A DNA stretch of 64,000 nt, taken from the NCBI RefSeq assembly GCF_030295765.1, contig NZ_AP027292.1, forward strand, positions 620,001 through 684,000. Reading direction: 5' to 3'. The notes beneath the pieces were generated by a model. The model searched no databases. It saw nothing but the letters and a program-made list of their open reading frames with translations, and had not been told where the DNA came from. This DNA is from Neptuniibacter halophilus. GTDB lineage: Bacteria > Pseudomonadota > Gammaproteobacteria > Pseudomonadales > Balneatricaceae. The translations under genes and the position numbers were made by a program. How positions within the stretch are numbered: the stretch's first letter is position 1; every line of letters begins with the position of its first letter. Positions 36,529 through 46,359 of this stretch are shown piece by piece.

Positions 36529-38262
36529 ATGACTACTTTTCTGCGAAATTTCAAAGTCACCACCCGGATTATGACGCTGGCAATTCTGTTAATTGCTGTG
36601 AAAGTCTGTGTACTGACCTTTCTGCTGTACGAATTTGATCGGGTCAGCGAACAGATCAGCACCGACTTCGAAAAAATTACCGACCAGAACCAATGGATTA
36701 ACAAACAAGCCGAATTGATTGCCGCTCAGTCAGAGACACAGGCTCTGCTGAAAAGCGCACAGCGGGTGCAGAACACCTATTCAGAGATGCTCTTCTGGTA
36801 CTTTGACGGCAGCGTTACCCAATACTACGAATCGCTGAACAAAGCAGGAGTCGCAGCCGACAAGCTGGAAGCGCTGCTGACCTCACTCGCCATGGATCCG
36901 GAAGCCGCTCAGCAAATCGTCCCGATGCTGGATAACCTCGCTGACTATCGTGGCACCATGGACAGCGCCATCCGTTTCTATCAACAGGGCCGCAATAACA
37001 TGGCGGCATCCGAGATCAGTAGTGCACATATCATCGTTCAGGATATGAATGCACAGTTACTGGCGCTGACCTCCCTGTTTCAGGGCCGCTTAAGTGCTGA
37101 CAATTTCGAAGTTGAGAACGCCCTCGACAAAACCCTGTCGGTCAGTTTTGAAGTCATGGAAGGCAGCAATGCATCCATGCTGAGAATCGAAGAGGTCACC
37201 GGTTTTGCATTACTGCTGATTGTGATCACGGTCCCCTGCTCCGTCGTCATCGCACTTTTGATTATTGTCTCCATTACCACCCCATTAAAAAACCTGCGCC
37301 GCCAGTTGCTACTGATCGATCATCAGAGCGACCTGACACAACCACTTAACCTTGAAGGTAAAGATGAAATCCGTGAAATGTCAGAAGCAACGAAAAGCCT
37401 GCTGACCCGACTCCGGGTCACCCTGACCGAAGTAGATGCCATGGCTTCGCAGTTAAAATCCACGGCCGATGACAGTTATAAAGTGAGCACCGAAACCCAT
37501 GCACAGAGCAGTGAACAGCAACTGCAAAGTGAGGGGATCGCCTCTGCCGCCGCTCAGCTCGGTGCCAGTGCAGAAGATATTTCCCGGACCACGCAGGAGG
37601 GGCTCGGCTTCGTCGATAAGGTACGCAACGCCGCGGAAAAAGGACAAACAGACGTTCAGGCTACCGCAACATCGATGGGGCAGATCGCAGATCAGTTCAA
37701 TCAGGTTGAAACAACCGTGAAAGACCTGATCGCCCGCAGTGATTCCATTGAGCAGGTATTGAATGTCATTCAGGGGATTGCCGAACAAACCAACCTGCTG
37801 GCGTTGAATGCCGCCATCGAGGCAGCCAGAGCAGGCGATCAGGGCAGAGGCTTTGCGGTGGTTGCTGATGAAGTCAGAACCCTGTCTAAGCGCACCAGCG
37901 AATCCACCAATCAGATTCAGCAGATGGTTGAATCCCTTCAGCAGCAATCCCGAAACGCAATCACATCGCTCGATCAAAACAGGCAGCAGGTCGATCTGGG
38001 TGTTGAGCTTTCCAGCCAGGCAGAAAACTCACTTTCAATAGTCCAGCAGGAGCTGCAAACACTGATCACGATGAATGAATCGATCGCCATCATCACTGAC
38101 GAGCAGCAGCAGGCCGTTCTCAGTGTTGACGAAAGCGTGCAGAAAGTTCGCGATCTGGCGCGCAACGTCGAAGAGAAAGCGGCCAGTTCAAAGATTGCGA
38201 ACGCAGATCTGAATACCCTGGCACAAACGCTGCAAAACCAACTGCTCGCGTTCAGACACTGA
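36529..38262 (+). CDS. Methyl-accepting chemotaxis protein
   Basis: 577 aa. Helix 1 ([21 protein letters not shown]), a ~190-residue helical periplasmic sensor, helix 2 ([22 protein letters not shown]), HAMP ([22 protein letters not shown]) and a long cytoplasmic coiled coil. The signalling tip around residues 418-450 is [20 protein letters not shown] followed by [20 protein letters not shown], fully conserved. It lacks a CheR-binding pentapeptide. Strong AGGAGG site 8 bp before ATG. Divergent from the TRAP operon, so it may sense the same compounds; that is a guess from position. Confidence 0.93.
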   Translation: MTTFLRNFKVTTRIMTLAILLIAVKVCVLTFLLYEFDRVSEQISTDFEKITDQNQWINKQAELIAAQSETQALLKSAQRVQNTYSEMLFWYFDGSVTQYYESLNKAGVAADKLEALLTSLAMDPEAAQQIVPMLDNLADYRGTMDSAIRFYQQGRNNMAASEISSAHIIVQDMNAQLLALTSLFQGRLSADNFEVENALDKTLSVSFEVMEGSNASMLRIEEVTGFALLLIVITVPCSVVIALLIIVSITTPLKNLRRQLLLIDHQSDLTQPLNLEGKDEIREMSEATKSLLTRLRVTLTEVDAMASQLKSTADDSYKVSTETHAQSSEQQLQSEGIASAAAQLGASAEDISRTTQEGLGFVDKVRNAAEKGQTDVQATATSMGQIADQFNQVETTVKDLIARSDSIEQVLNVIQGIAEQTNLLALNAAIEAARAGDQGRGFAVVADEVRTLSKRTSESTNQIQQMVESLQQQSRNAITSLDQNRQQVDLGVELSSQAENSLSIVQQELQTLITMNESIAIITDEQQQAVLSVDESVQKVRDLARNVEEKAASSKIANADLNTLAQTLQNQLLAFRH

Positions 38263-38290
38263 AACAGCGTCTGAGGTAGGGAGATATCTG

Positions 38291-38425
38291 TTACCAGAAG
38301 GGGGAACCGGGCTCTTCTTCACGCCACGCTTTAATCAACTCGATGACGGAAGCGCCCAGAACGATCCAGCCAATCAACATGCAGGCAATCACACCAGCCA
38401 GCAAAAAGAAAAACAGAACAACCAT
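38291..38425 (-). CDS. Small single-helix membrane protein (44 aa)
   Basis: A short frame beginning MVVLFFFLLAGVIACMLIGW, one membrane helix of ~24 residues, then a charged cytoplasmic-type tail (IKAWREEEPGSPFW). AAAGG lies 7 bp before the ATG, a proper ribosome site. I do not recognise a family. The combination of clean hydrophobic profile, ribosome site and position in an otherwise empty gap supports a real gene. It converges on the chemoreceptor. Confidence 0.55.
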   Translation of the reverse strand: MVVLFFFLLAGVIACMLIGWIVLGASVIELIKAWREEEPGSPFW

Positions 38426-38509
38426 GCAAAGCCTTTATTTTTATACGTATATACAAAGCATATGCACAGCCGTTATGTTTTTCAAATCAGCCCCGGGCAG
38501 CCATCCTTA

Positions 38510-38548
38510 TCCCGCTCTCTGAATGTGATAGCAACCCGGAGAGCGGGA
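38510..38548 (-). terminator. Hairpin downstream of iacG, possible end of the catabolic operon
   Basis: A perfect 10-bp stem (TCCCGCTCTC/GAGAGCGGGA) with a 19-nt loop lies 11 bp past the iacG stop. No T run follows, so it may stabilise the mRNA end rather than terminate alone. Confidence 0.4.
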
Positions 38549-38559
38549 CTATGCAAAGC

Positions 38560-39492
38560 TCAGCCGTTTGCCTGCAACAGACTGCGTAGGCTGTTCTTCA
38601 GCAGTTCGGCCTGATCATCCGGCAGTGCGCGGAGCAGATTGGCTTCGTGGATTTTGGCCATATTCACCAGCCGTTCTGCCAGCAGTTTGCCCTCTTCCGT
38701 CAGGCCCACCTGCCCGGCTTCCAGACGTTGTACCACACCCTGATCCAGCAACCAGCTCAGAGTTTCTTCCAGCGCCACTTCGGGCTGCATCACCAGCGGT
38801 GACAGTTCAGCGACCTGCATGCCGGAGTTATCGGCGAGCACCGCCAGTACCCGCCACTGTTCCGGGCTGACACCACACTCATGCTGCAGGATTTTGTAAA
38901 AGCCATCGCTGTGACGGCTGTAGGTTTCGCGCAACAGGTAGAGCAGGTAATCCCCGATAAACTCCGACGAATGTTCACCGTTGGCCAGCTTGACCATGGA
39001 AGGATGCGATGCCGACACCGCATAGCTGCCACGGGCAAACACCAGCGGATGCTGGATATCCTGATAGCGGTAATCCAGTACTTCACCCACCAGAATCAGG
39101 TGGTCACCGCCTTCATACACCGCCCAGGTTTTACACTCGAACTGTGCAGCATAGTCCTGCAAAACCGGTGAACCACCGGCCCCGGCGCTGTACTCTACAC
39201 CCTTGAATTTATCTTCACCGCGACTGGCAAAGCGGTTGGAAATATCCACCTGATCACGGCCGAGGACGTTGACCGCAAAGAACTCGGCGGTGCGGAAAGT
39301 CTCCAGGCTGTATGCCCCCTTATCGATGCTCCACAGGATCAGTGGCGGATCAATGGATACCGAATTAAAGCTGCTGGCGGTCACTCCCACCGGCTGACTG
39401 TCACCATCCAGCGTGGTGATCACGGTAACCCCGGTTGGGAACTGCGCCAGCGCGCGTCTGAAGTCTCGTACATCAAGATTACGCATAGTCAT
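38560..39492 (-). CDS. iacG: IacG-like flavin reductase with C-terminal MarR-like domain
   Basis: 310 aa in two parts. Residues 1-165 are a flavin:NAD(P)H reductase (FRRALAQFPTGVTVITTLDGDSQPVGVTASSFNSVSIDPPLILWSI with the usual FAVNVLG). Residues ~175-310 look like a MarR winged helix (SPEQWRVLAVLADNSGMQVAELSPLVMQPEVALEETLSWLLDQGVVQRL). The same fusion is known in the reductase C1 of Acinetobacter baumannii p-hydroxyphenylacetate hydroxylase, where the MarR part binds substrate and controls the reductase. It should supply reduced flavin to IacA. Last gene of the locus; strong GAGGAG site. Confidence 0.82.
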   Translation of the reverse strand: MTMRNLDVRDFRRALAQFPTGVTVITTLDGDSQPVGVTASSFNSVSIDPPLILWSIDKGAYSLETFRTAEFFAVNVLGRDQVDISNRFASRGEDKFKGVEYSAGAGGSPVLQDYAAQFECKTWAVYEGGDHLILVGEVLDYRYQDIQHPLVFARGSYAVSASHPSMVKLANGEHSSEFIGDYLLYLLRETYSRHSDGFYKILQHECGVSPEQWRVLAVLADNSGMQVAELSPLVMQPEVALEETLSWLLDQGVVQRLEAGQVGLTEEGKLLAERLVNMAKIHEANLLRALPDDQAELLKNSLRSLLQANG

Positions 39493-39531
39493 GGCAATCT
39501 CCTCATCTGTTCTGTCATGGACGGGCGCGAT

Positions 39532-39723
39532 TCAGCGCCCCAGTTTGTCAGCGGCCACGCCACCAATACCGAAATGCGGTTTCGGTATCTCGTTAATCAG
39601 CACCCGTACCGAGGGTTCCGGCGCATCCAGCGCCAGCATGATCGCGTCAGTCACTTTGCGGATCAGCGCTTCTTTCTGTTCCGGGGTGCGTCCTTCCATC
39701 ATCTGAATTTGTGCAATTGGCAT
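39532..39723 (-). CDS. dmpI: 4-Oxalocrotonate tautomerase, canonical copy
   Basis: 62 residues after removal of Met, leaving the catalytic Pro1. R11, R39 and F50 of the P. putida XylH active site are all present (PIAQIQMMEGR, SVRV, HFGIGG). Converts 2-hydroxymuconate to 2-oxohex-3-enedioate in the dehydrogenase branch of catechol meta-cleavage; acts as a hexamer. Confidence 0.9.
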   Translation of the reverse strand: MPIAQIQMMEGRTPEQKEALIRKVTDAIMLALDAPEPSVRVLINEIPKPHFGIGGVAADKLGR

Positions 39724-39756
39724 AGTGTTTTACCTTTTATCTGTTATTGGCAGGGG

Positions 39757-39948
39757 TCAGCGCCCCTGCTTCGCGGCTGAGAGGCCACCAACCCCCCACG
39801 CCTCTTCAGGAAGCTCATGGATAATCACGGTGACGTTTTCCCGGGGCGCCGCAATCGCGTCCATCACCGCCTCTGTGACCTCGCGGATCAGCGCTTCTTT
39901 CTGCTGCGCCGTGCGCCCGCTCATCATGTTGACCTGAACAATCGGCAT
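39757..39948 (-). CDS. 4-Oxalocrotonate tautomerase paralogue, altered active site
   Basis: Same length as the downstream copy with Pro1 and R11 kept (PIVQVNMMSGR), but position 39 is Thr (an Arg sits at 35) and position 50 is Trp in place of Phe. It may have shifted specificity or join the canonical copy in mixed hexamers. Lies 11 bp past dmpH and 33 bp before the second copy. Confidence 0.85.
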   Translation of the reverse strand: MPIVQVNMMSGRTAQQKEALIREVTEAVMDAIAAPRENVTVIIHELPEEAWGVGGLSAAKQGR

Positions 39949-39959
39949 GCCTGCCTCCC

Positions 39960-40751
39960 TTATACAAAGCGGCCGCTGACGGTACCGAGATCCTGATAGC
40001 GCACCACAAAGCTGTCGCCTTTGTTCACCTGCACTGCGGCGGTGATTGCACCGATCATGATGAAGCTGCCTGCCGGAATCTCTTCGCCACGCTCACCGAG
40101 CATGTTCGCCAGCATCGCCACTGAAGAGGCCGGATGCCCCAGCACAGCAGCACCGGCGCCTACCTGTACCACCTCACCGTTGATCTCCATCACCACACCG
40201 AGATTTTTCAGATCCAGTTCGCTCGCCGGTTTCATGGTGCTGCCGGCAATAAAACGGCTGGAGGAGGAGTTATCTGCGATTACGCTTTTCAGATCGAATT
40301 TGAAATCCTTGTAGCGGGAATCGATCACCTCCACCGCAGGCATCACAAAGTCAGTCGCGCGCAGCACATCGGCGATATGCACACCCGGCCCTTTCAGCGG
40401 TGCCTTAGTCACAAACGCCAGTTCTGCTTCAATCTTCGGATGGATCAGTTCCTCGTGACGGATATCACCGCCATCGGCCACCGCAAAGTAATCGGCCAGA
40501 AAACCGTAACAGGGGTGCTCTACTCCCATCTGCGCCATCTTCGCCCAGGAGGTCAGGCCCATCTTCATGCCGACAATTTTGTTGCCGCGCACCTCTTTGC
40601 GACGACGGATCTCCCACTGGATGTCGAATGCATCGTCGTAGGTCATCTGCGGATAGTCGTCGGTAATTTTGGTAATTTCGTACGCCTGCAGTTCGGCGTT
40701 TTCACAATGTTCAGCCAGTTGTTCGATCTGTTTTTGTGTCAGATTACCCAT
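39960..40751 (-). CDS. dmpH: 4-Oxalocrotonate (2-oxo-3-hexenedioate) decarboxylase
   Basis: 263 aa. Decarboxylates 2-oxo-3-hexenedioate to 2-hydroxypenta-2,4-dienoate. Clear relative of the hydratase at 42.7 kb (KIVGMKMGLTSWAKMAQMGVEHPCYGFL, IHPKIEAELAFVTKAPLKGPGV, VLRATDFVMPAVEVIDSRYKDF); the two form a complex in the dmp/xyl pathways. Metal-binding E-x-E is in KIEAELAF. Start overlaps the aldolase stop by 1 bp (TGATG). Confidence 0.9.
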   Translation of the reverse strand: MGNLTQKQIEQLAEHCENAELQAYEITKITDDYPQMTYDDAFDIQWEIRRRKEVRGNKIVGMKMGLTSWAKMAQMGVEHPCYGFLADYFAVADGGDIRHEELIHPKIEAELAFVTKAPLKGPGVHIADVLRATDFVMPAVEVIDSRYKDFKFDLKSVIADNSSSSRFIAGSTMKPASELDLKNLGVVMEINGEVVQVGAGAAVLGHPASSVAMLANMLGERGEEIPAGSFIMIGAITAAVQVNKGDSFVVRYQDLGTVSGRFV

Positions 40752-41779
40752 CAGATCAGCCCCTTATCTTTTGCCATGGTTAACGCCAAATCTTCGATCA
40801 TGTCTTCCTGTCCGCCCACAGTGCCGCGGCGGCCGAGCTCGACCAGAATGTCCCGTGCCTGAATGCCGTATTTCGCCTCCGCCCGCTTCGCGAACAGCAG
40901 GAATGAGCTGTACACCCCTGCATAGCCAAGTGTCAGAGCATCGCGGTCGACCCGGATTGGCTGATCCATCAGCGGCACCACCAGATCTTCAGCCACGTCC
41001 ATAATTTTGTAGAGGTCGATGCCGTGTTGTGCCTGCATCCGCTCCAGTACCGCCACCAGCACTTCCAGCGGTGTATTACCGGCACCCGCGCCAAGGCCCG
41101 CCACCGAGCCATCGATACGGCTGGCACCGGCGTCAATCGCCGCCAGTGAGTTCGCCACCGCCATGCCCATATTGTGGTGGCCGTGGAAACCGATTTCGGT
41201 GCCCGGATTCAGCTCCGATCGCAGCAGCGCGATCTTTTCGCTCACCTCATCCGGCAGCATGTAACCGGCGGAGTCGGTGCAGTAGATGCAGTTAGCCCCG
41301 TAGCTCTGCATCAGTTTTGCCTGCTCCAGAATTTTCTCCGGGCTGGCCATGTGCGCCATCATCAGGAAGCCGACCGTATCCAGCTCCATCTTTGCCGCCA
41401 TACCGATATGCTGTTCAGAAACATCCGCTTCGGTGCAGTGCGTCGCTACACGGATGGTGCTGACGCCACAATCCCGCGCCATTTTCAGATGATCGACCGT
41501 GCCAATCCCCGGCAACAGCAGAGCGGAGACTCTGGCGTTTTTCATTTTCGGCACCACTGCGTTGAGGTATTCCTCGTCGCTGTGCGCCGGAAAACCATAG
41601 TTAACGGATGATCCGCCGAGACCATCCCCGTGGGTGACTTCAATCAGCGGCATACCCGCCCGGTCCAGCCCGGTTGCTACCGCCACCATCTGCTCCAGTG
41701 AGATCTGATGACGCTTGGCATGCATCCCGTCGCGCAGGCTCATGTCATGCAGAGTTACCTGTTTATCTTTCAGATCCAT
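40751..41779 (-). CDS. dmpG: 4-Hydroxy-2-oxovalerate aldolase
   Basis: 342 aa TIM barrel of the HMGL-like family. Splits 4-hydroxy-2-oxovalerate into pyruvate and acetaldehyde and passes acetaldehyde to DmpF through a channel. [18 protein letters not shown] at 8-25 carries the metal-binding Asp and catalytic region; [18 protein letters not shown] has the two metal His. The C-terminal DmpG communication domain is present by length. Confidence 0.94.
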   Translation of the reverse strand: MDLKDKQVTLHDMSLRDGMHAKRHQISLEQMVAVATGLDRAGMPLIEVTHGDGLGGSSVNYGFPAHSDEEYLNAVVPKMKNARVSALLLPGIGTVDHLKMARDCGVSTIRVATHCTEADVSEQHIGMAAKMELDTVGFLMMAHMASPEKILEQAKLMQSYGANCIYCTDSAGYMLPDEVSEKIALLRSELNPGTEIGFHGHHNMGMAVANSLAAIDAGASRIDGSVAGLGAGAGNTPLEVLVAVLERMQAQHGIDLYKIMDVAEDLVVPLMDQPIRVDRDALTLGYAGVYSSFLLFAKRAEAKYGIQARDILVELGRRGTVGGQEDMIEDLALTMAKDKGLI

Positions 41780-41783
41780 CGTT

Positions 41784-42695
41784 TCAGCCTCGCTCTGGCA
41801 GTTGAATTGCGCCGCTATGGGCCTCTTGCGCGAACATCTCGGCAGTACGCAGTCCGGCAGCAGTCATAATGTCCAGATTGCCGGCGTACTTCGGCAGGAA
41901 GTCGCCCAGTCCCTCAACCTCCATAAACATGGAGACCCGGTTCCCATCGAACACCGGCCCGTTAACCAGCCGGTAGCCCGGTACATACTCCTGTACCGCC
42001 GCGACCATCCGTTCAACCGACGCGGTAATTGCCGCCTGATCCGGTGCCTCTTTGGTCAGGCAGTGCACCGTGTCGCGCATGATCAGCGGGGGCTCTGCCG
42101 GATTAATAATGATGATCGCCTTGCCTTTGTAGGCACCGCCCACTTTCTCCACCGCACCGGCGGTAGTCCGGGTAAACTCATCGATGTTCTGCCGGGTTCC
42201 CGGCCCTACCGAACGGGAGGAGACGGTGGCAACAATCTCGCCATACTCCACGGCCTGCACCTGAGACACCGCTGCGACCATCGGGATGGTCGCCTGGCCA
42301 CCACAGGTCACCATGTTGACGTTCATCTCCAGCTCCTGAGCATGCTGCTTCAGGTTAACCGGGGGGATACAGTAAGGACCGATCGCCGCCGGCGTCAGGT
42401 CCACCATGATCACGCCCAGCGCATTCAGCTTGCGGCTGTTCTCCGCATGGACATAAGCCGAAGTTGCATCAAAGGCGATGCGGATATCATCGGCGATCAC
42501 ATGCCCGAGCATGCCATCCACTCCGCTGCTGGAGGTTTTTATACCCAGCTCTTTAGCCCGTTTCAGGCCCTCTGATTCCGGGTCGATACCAACCATCCAC
42601 ACCGGTTCGATCCACTCTGAGCGCATCATTTTGATCAGCAGATCGGTGCCGATATTGCCCGGCCCGATAATCACCGCTTTCAGTTTTTTACTCAT
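41784..42695 (-). CDS. dmpF: Acetaldehyde dehydrogenase (acylating)
   Basis: 303 aa. Oxidises acetaldehyde to acetyl-CoA with NAD and CoA. Rossmann motif [18 protein letters not shown] near residue 8; catalytic Cys131 in [13 protein letters not shown]. Partner of DmpG, 4 bp upstream of it. ATG 42695 has AAGGAG 6 bp upstream; the frame's opening to 42728 would overlap the hydratase. Confidence 0.94.
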   Translation of the reverse strand: MSKKLKAVIIGPGNIGTDLLIKMMRSEWIEPVWMVGIDPESEGLKRAKELGIKTSSSGVDGMLGHVIADDIRIAFDATSAYVHAENSRKLNALGVIMVDLTPAAIGPYCIPPVNLKQHAQELEMNVNMVTCGGQATIPMVAAVSQVQAVEYGEIVATVSSRSVGPGTRQNIDEFTRTTAGAVEKVGGAYKGKAIIIINPAEPPLIMRDTVHCLTKEAPDQAAITASVERMVAAVQEYVPGYRLVNGPVFDGNRVSMFMEVEGLGDFLPKYAGNLDIMTAAGLRTAEMFAQEAHSGAIQLPERG

Positions 42696-42720
42696 AATCT
42701 TCTCCTTTTCCGCCTGCGGC

Positions 42721-43506
42721 TCAGACAAACCGAACCGAAGCAGAGCCGATACCGCCGATGCTGACGCTCATATAGTCACCGGCTTTCACCGGTTCCAGCG
42801 GCACCAGAGAACCAGACAAAATCACCTCGCCGGCTTTCAGCGCAATACCGTATTCACCCAGCGTGTTCGCCAGCCACGCCACGCAGTTCACCGGGCTGCC
42901 CAGCGCCGCTGCACCGGCACCGGTAGAGATAATCTCGCCGTTTTTCTCAACCACCATGCCGCAGGTGGTCAGATCGACCTCAGACGGGCTGACCGCACGA
43001 TCCCCCAGTACAAACACGCCACAGGATGCGTTGTCTGCAACGGTGTCCTGAATCTTGATCTGCCAGTTTTCGATACGTGAATCGACAATCTCAAAACAGG
43101 GCATGACACAGTCAGTAGCTGCCAGCACATCAGCGTTGGTCACCCCCGGACCGATCAGGTCTTTTTTCAGGACGAAAGCGATCTCACCCTCCGCCTTCGG
43201 CTGAATCATGCTGTTGCTGATCGCCACTTCGGCGCCCTGATTGAACGCCATATCGTCGGTGAGAAAACCAAAGTCCGGCTGATGTACGCCGAGCATGTTC
43301 TGCACCGCTTTAGAGGTCACACCGATTTTTTTACCGATCACCCGTGCGCCGGCTTCCAGCCGACGTTCCAGCAGACGCTGCGAAATCTGGTAGGCATCCT
43401 CAATCGTGATATCCGGAAAACGCTCCGTCAGCGGCGGCAGGGTTTCACGTTTGGTCAGGGCCTGATAAAGCTCATCACCACATTGTTCAATCTGTTGTTT
43501 ATCCAT
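42721..43506 (-). CDS. dmpE: 2-Oxopent-4-enoate (2-hydroxypenta-2,4-dienoate) hydratase
   Basis: 261 aa. Adds water to 2-hydroxypentadienoate to give 4-hydroxy-2-oxovalerate. Same fold as DmpH ([62 protein letters not shown]). ATG 43506 follows AAGGA; a GTG at 43521 is in frame but less likely. A GC-rich hairpin (43525-43542) sits directly upstream. Confidence 0.9.
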   Translation of the reverse strand: MDKQQIEQCGDELYQALTKRETLPPLTERFPDITIEDAYQISQRLLERRLEAGARVIGKKIGVTSKAVQNMLGVHQPDFGFLTDDMAFNQGAEVAISNSMIQPKAEGEIAFVLKKDLIGPGVTNADVLAATDCVMPCFEIVDSRIENWQIKIQDTVADNASCGVFVLGDRAVSPSEVDLTTCGMVVEKNGEIISTGAGAAALGSPVNCVAWLANTLGEYGIALKAGEVILSGSLVPLEPVKAGDYMSVSIGGIGSASVRFV

Positions 43507-43524
43507 GATCTTTTCCTTCACTCA

Positions 43525-43542
43525 CCGCCGGAAACCCGGCGG
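43525..43542 (-). other. Intercistronic hairpin between dmpC and dmpE
   Basis: Perfect 7-bp stem CCGCCGG/CCGGCGG with 4-nt loop, in the gap just before the dmpE ribosome site. No T run; likely an mRNA stability or processing element. Confidence 0.4.
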
Positions 43543-43566
43543 GATAACATTGTGTTTGCTGCAGCC

Positions 43567-45027
43567 TCAGAGCTTGATGCAGATATTTTTCAGCTCGGTA
43601 TAAAACTCCAGACCGTGCACCCCGCCTTCGCGGCCGATGCCGGACTGCTTAGCGCCACCAAACGCGGTGCGCAGATCACGCAGGAACCAGCTGTTAACCC
43701 AACAGATACCCACTTCCAGTTGCTCAGCAACGCGAGATGCACGGGAGGAATTTTCGGTCCACACCGCAGCGGAAAGGCCGTAATCGGTGTCGTTAGCCAG
43801 CGCGATCACCTCCTCTTCTGTATCAAACGGACGGATATGGCAGCAGGGGCCGAAGATCTCTTCGCGAATCACTCGCGCGTCATCCGCCAGACCGGTCCAG
43901 ATGGTTGGTTCTACCCAGGCACCCGCTTCCAGATCTGCTCCCATATCCGGTACACCGCCACCGGTAATCACCTGAGCGCCTTCCTCTACAGCAAGGCGGT
44001 AGTAAGAGAGGACTTTTTCCTTATGCTCCTGACTGACCAGCGGGCCAAAATCCACATCCGCATCCTGCGGGCGCCCCATTTTCAGCTTCTCAGCCCCCGC
44101 TTTCAGGCGCTGAACAAACGCTTCGAAGATCGGCCGTTCCACATAGACCCGTTCGGTTCCAAGACAAACCTGTCCGCAGTTCACAAACGCCGAACGCAGC
44201 GTGCCTTCGATCGCCTTATCCATATCGCAGTCGGCAAAGACGATGCCCGGGTTCTTACCGCCACACTCCAGCGAGATGTTGCGCAGGCCCACAGACGCCG
44301 CGCGCATAATGGTTTCGCCGGTACGGGTTTCACCGGTAAAGGTGATCGCATCCACCCCTTTATGCTCAGTGAGGAAAGCACCGGCAGAGTCCGGGCCAAA
44401 GCCGTGCACGACGTTGTAAACCCCTTCCGGTACACCACACTCGTTCATCACGTCGCCCAGCAGCGTGGCTGTCGCCGGCGTTTCTTCAGAGGGTTTAACC
44501 ACCACGGTGTTGCCACAGGCCAGTGCCGGGCCGACTTTCCAGGTCATCAGCAACAGCGGCAGGTTCCACGGGCTGATCACCGCGATCACTCCTTTGGGAG
44601 TACGGTGGCCGTAGTTGAGTGCGCTGGCCCCGTCCGGGGTGTCCAGCTTGAACGCTTCGGTCGGATGGTTCGCCAGGGTTTCAGAAAATGCTTTGAAATT
44701 GGCTGCGCCACGCGGGATATCGATATGCGAGGCGATCTTGTATGGCTTACCGGTATCTTTACATTCCGCTTCCAGAAACTCGTCGAAGCGCTCGTTGATG
44801 CGATTGGCAACTTTATCCAGCAACGCAATGCGCTGCTGCTGCGTCATTTTTCCCCAGGGGCCCTGCATTGCGGCGCGGGCAGCCTGAACCGCCGCATCCA
44901 CTTCAGCACGACCCGCTTCATGGACCAGCCCGATCAGGCTATTATCCACCGGGTTGCGGTTTTCAAAGGTCTGGCCACGCTCGGTGGTGACAAACTGACC
45001 GTTGATAAAATTTTTGAATTCTTGCAT
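43567..45027 (-). CDS. dmpC: 2-Hydroxymuconic semialdehyde dehydrogenase
   Basis: 486 aa aldehyde dehydrogenase. Oxidises the catechol ring-cleavage product to 2-hydroxymuconate with NAD. Catalytic Glu in ISLECGGKNPGIVF and Cys in FVNCGQVCLGTERVYVERP; cofactor segment ISPWNLPLLLMTWK. Length and position right after the extradiol dioxygenase fit DmpC/XylG. GGAG lies 8 bp before the ATG. Confidence 0.92.
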   Translation of the reverse strand: MQEFKNFINGQFVTTERGQTFENRNPVDNSLIGLVHEAGRAEVDAAVQAARAAMQGPWGKMTQQQRIALLDKVANRINERFDEFLEAECKDTGKPYKIASHIDIPRGAANFKAFSETLANHPTEAFKLDTPDGASALNYGHRTPKGVIAVISPWNLPLLLMTWKVGPALACGNTVVVKPSEETPATATLLGDVMNECGVPEGVYNVVHGFGPDSAGAFLTEHKGVDAITFTGETRTGETIMRAASVGLRNISLECGGKNPGIVFADCDMDKAIEGTLRSAFVNCGQVCLGTERVYVERPIFEAFVQRLKAGAEKLKMGRPQDADVDFGPLVSQEHKEKVLSYYRLAVEEGAQVITGGGVPDMGADLEAGAWVEPTIWTGLADDARVIREEIFGPCCHIRPFDTEEEVIALANDTDYGLSAAVWTENSSRASRVAEQLEVGICWVNSWFLRDLRTAFGGAKQSGIGREGGVHGLEFYTELKNICIKL

Positions 45028-45066
45028 GAACTACACTCCGTAAGATGGCTCTTTGGCAAACAACCG

Positions 45067-45086
45067 CCGGGGCCCGGCAGCCCCGG
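45067..45086 (-). other. Intercistronic hairpin between dmpB and dmpC
   Basis: Perfect 7-bp stem CCGGGGC/GCCCCGG, 6-nt loop, 10 bp past the dmpB stop, followed by GGTTGTTTG on the minus strand. May protect the upstream dioxygenase mRNA or act as a weak attenuator. Confidence 0.4.
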
Positions 45087-45096
45087 CCTTGTGCAA

Positions 45097-46020
45097 TCAG
45101 GTCAGAACTGAGAGGAAACGCTCGTTAAGCACGCGATCGTGATAGAAGATCGCCTTGCCCAGTTCGTCAGCAGTCCAGGTCACCGGCTCGTGATCCGGGT
45201 AGTGATAATCTCCCCCGCAGAACACTTCGTTGCGGTTACCGGACGGGTCAAAGAAATAGATGGTCTTGCCATGAGTCAGGCCATGGCGGGTCGGGCCGAT
45301 ATCCAGTGAGGTATCGGTCATGGAGATCAGGTCAGCGGCGCGCAGCACATCTTCCCAGGTCTCCAGAAAGAACGAGGCGTGGTGGAATTTGCCCGGCTCC
45401 GGGCAGTCAATAAACGCCACATCGTGGGCTTTCATACTCGCCGTAATAAAGGCGGCTACTTTATTCCCATCCGGATCAATCACCTGCTCCGCCAGACTGA
45501 AGCCCAGCACGTCGCGGAACAGCTCATAGGTCTGCTGTACATTCGGTCCGTACAGCAGGCAGTGGTCAAAGCGGGTCGCTTTCATCCCTTTCAGGTTCTG
45601 CGGCCAGGCCTCCGGATTAACGTTAGATAAGCCCCATTTACCGGTTTGCTCTTTCTCGGCATAAAGTTCGAACAGGTGGCCGGATGGCGCCTGAAAACGG
45701 ATGCGGCGACCGCAACCATTCAGTTCGCCCGCCTCAATCTGCTCCACCTCAAGGCCGTGCTCAGTCAGCGCCTGCTGTAACTGCTCCAGTGTCTGGTTAT
45801 CCAGCACTTTGAAGCCCATAAAATCCATTCCCGGATTGTCTGCCGGACGCAGTACCACCGAGAATTTGTCCACTTCGGTCCAGCCTTTGAGGTATACCCG
45901 GCCAGCCTGATCCCGCTCCACCTCAATCAGGCCGAGCAGATCACGATAATGTTTAACCGCTTCTTCAACATCCATTACACGGATCTGAACATGACCCGGA
46001 CGCATTACACCTTTACGCAT
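45097..46020 (-). CDS. dmpB: Catechol 2,3-dioxygenase (extradiol)
   Basis: 307 aa, two vicinal-oxygen-chelate modules. Cleaves catechol next to the diol to 2-hydroxymuconic semialdehyde with non-haem Fe(II). The iron ligands H153 (FDHCLL), H214 (FHHASF) and E265 (NRNEVF) fall at exactly the numbers of P. putida XylE, and the catalytic H199 (MKAHDVAF) is also there. It receives the catechol expected from the iac enzymes. Confidence 0.95.
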   Translation of the reverse strand: MRKGVMRPGHVQIRVMDVEEAVKHYRDLLGLIEVERDQAGRVYLKGWTEVDKFSVVLRPADNPGMDFMGFKVLDNQTLEQLQQALTEHGLEVEQIEAGELNGCGRRIRFQAPSGHLFELYAEKEQTGKWGLSNVNPEAWPQNLKGMKATRFDHCLLYGPNVQQTYELFRDVLGFSLAEQVIDPDGNKVAAFITASMKAHDVAFIDCPEPGKFHHASFFLETWEDVLRAADLISMTDTSLDIGPTRHGLTHGKTIYFFDPSGNRNEVFCGGDYHYPDHEPVTWTADELGKAIFYHDRVLNERFLSVLT

Positions 46021-46042
46021 GGCTTAACCCTCTTAATTGTTT

Positions 46043-46354
46043 TTATGATTCAGTTGTTGGTATTTCGATAAGCAGATCACTGCGCGGAAAAACCCGGCAG
46101 GCCAGCACATAACCTGCAGCGCGCTCCTGCGCGGAGATATGTGCACTGCTCATTGGTTTGGAATAGATCTCACCGGCCAGCAGCCGGATTTTGCAGACGC
46201 CGCAACCACCTCCGCGACAGCCCACCGGGATCGCCGCATATCCCTGCTGCTCCGCACCGCGCAGCAGACTCAGGTTGTCCGGACAGGCAAACCCCTCCGG
46301 CGCCGATAACGCCGCGACATGAAAACGCGTTGCGAAGTTCAGTTCAGTGGTCAT
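46043..46354 (-). CDS. dmpQ: Plant-type [2Fe-2S] ferredoxin (XylT/DmpQ type)
   Basis: 103 aa with cysteines in GCRGGGCGVCKIRLL and ACRVFP, the C-x4-C-x2-C...C cluster pattern. XylT-type ferredoxins re-reduce the iron of catechol 2,3-dioxygenase when it is oxidised during turnover, and xylT/dmpQ stands directly before the dioxygenase gene as here. Starts 5 bp past the stress-protein gene. Confidence 0.88.
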   Translation of the reverse strand: MTTELNFATRFHVAALSAPEGFACPDNLSLLRGAEQQGYAAIPVGCRGGGCGVCKIRLLAGEIYSKPMSSAHISAQERAAGYVLACRVFPRSDLLIEIPTTES

Positions 46355-46359
46355 CGGTT

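Noticed and set aside
43282..45111. A 609-codon open frame on the plus strand
   Set aside because: It lies antisense to dmpC and dmpE, whose motifs are complete. The product has no recognisable domain and is His/Arg/Gln-rich as expected of a shadow frame in GC-biased codons.
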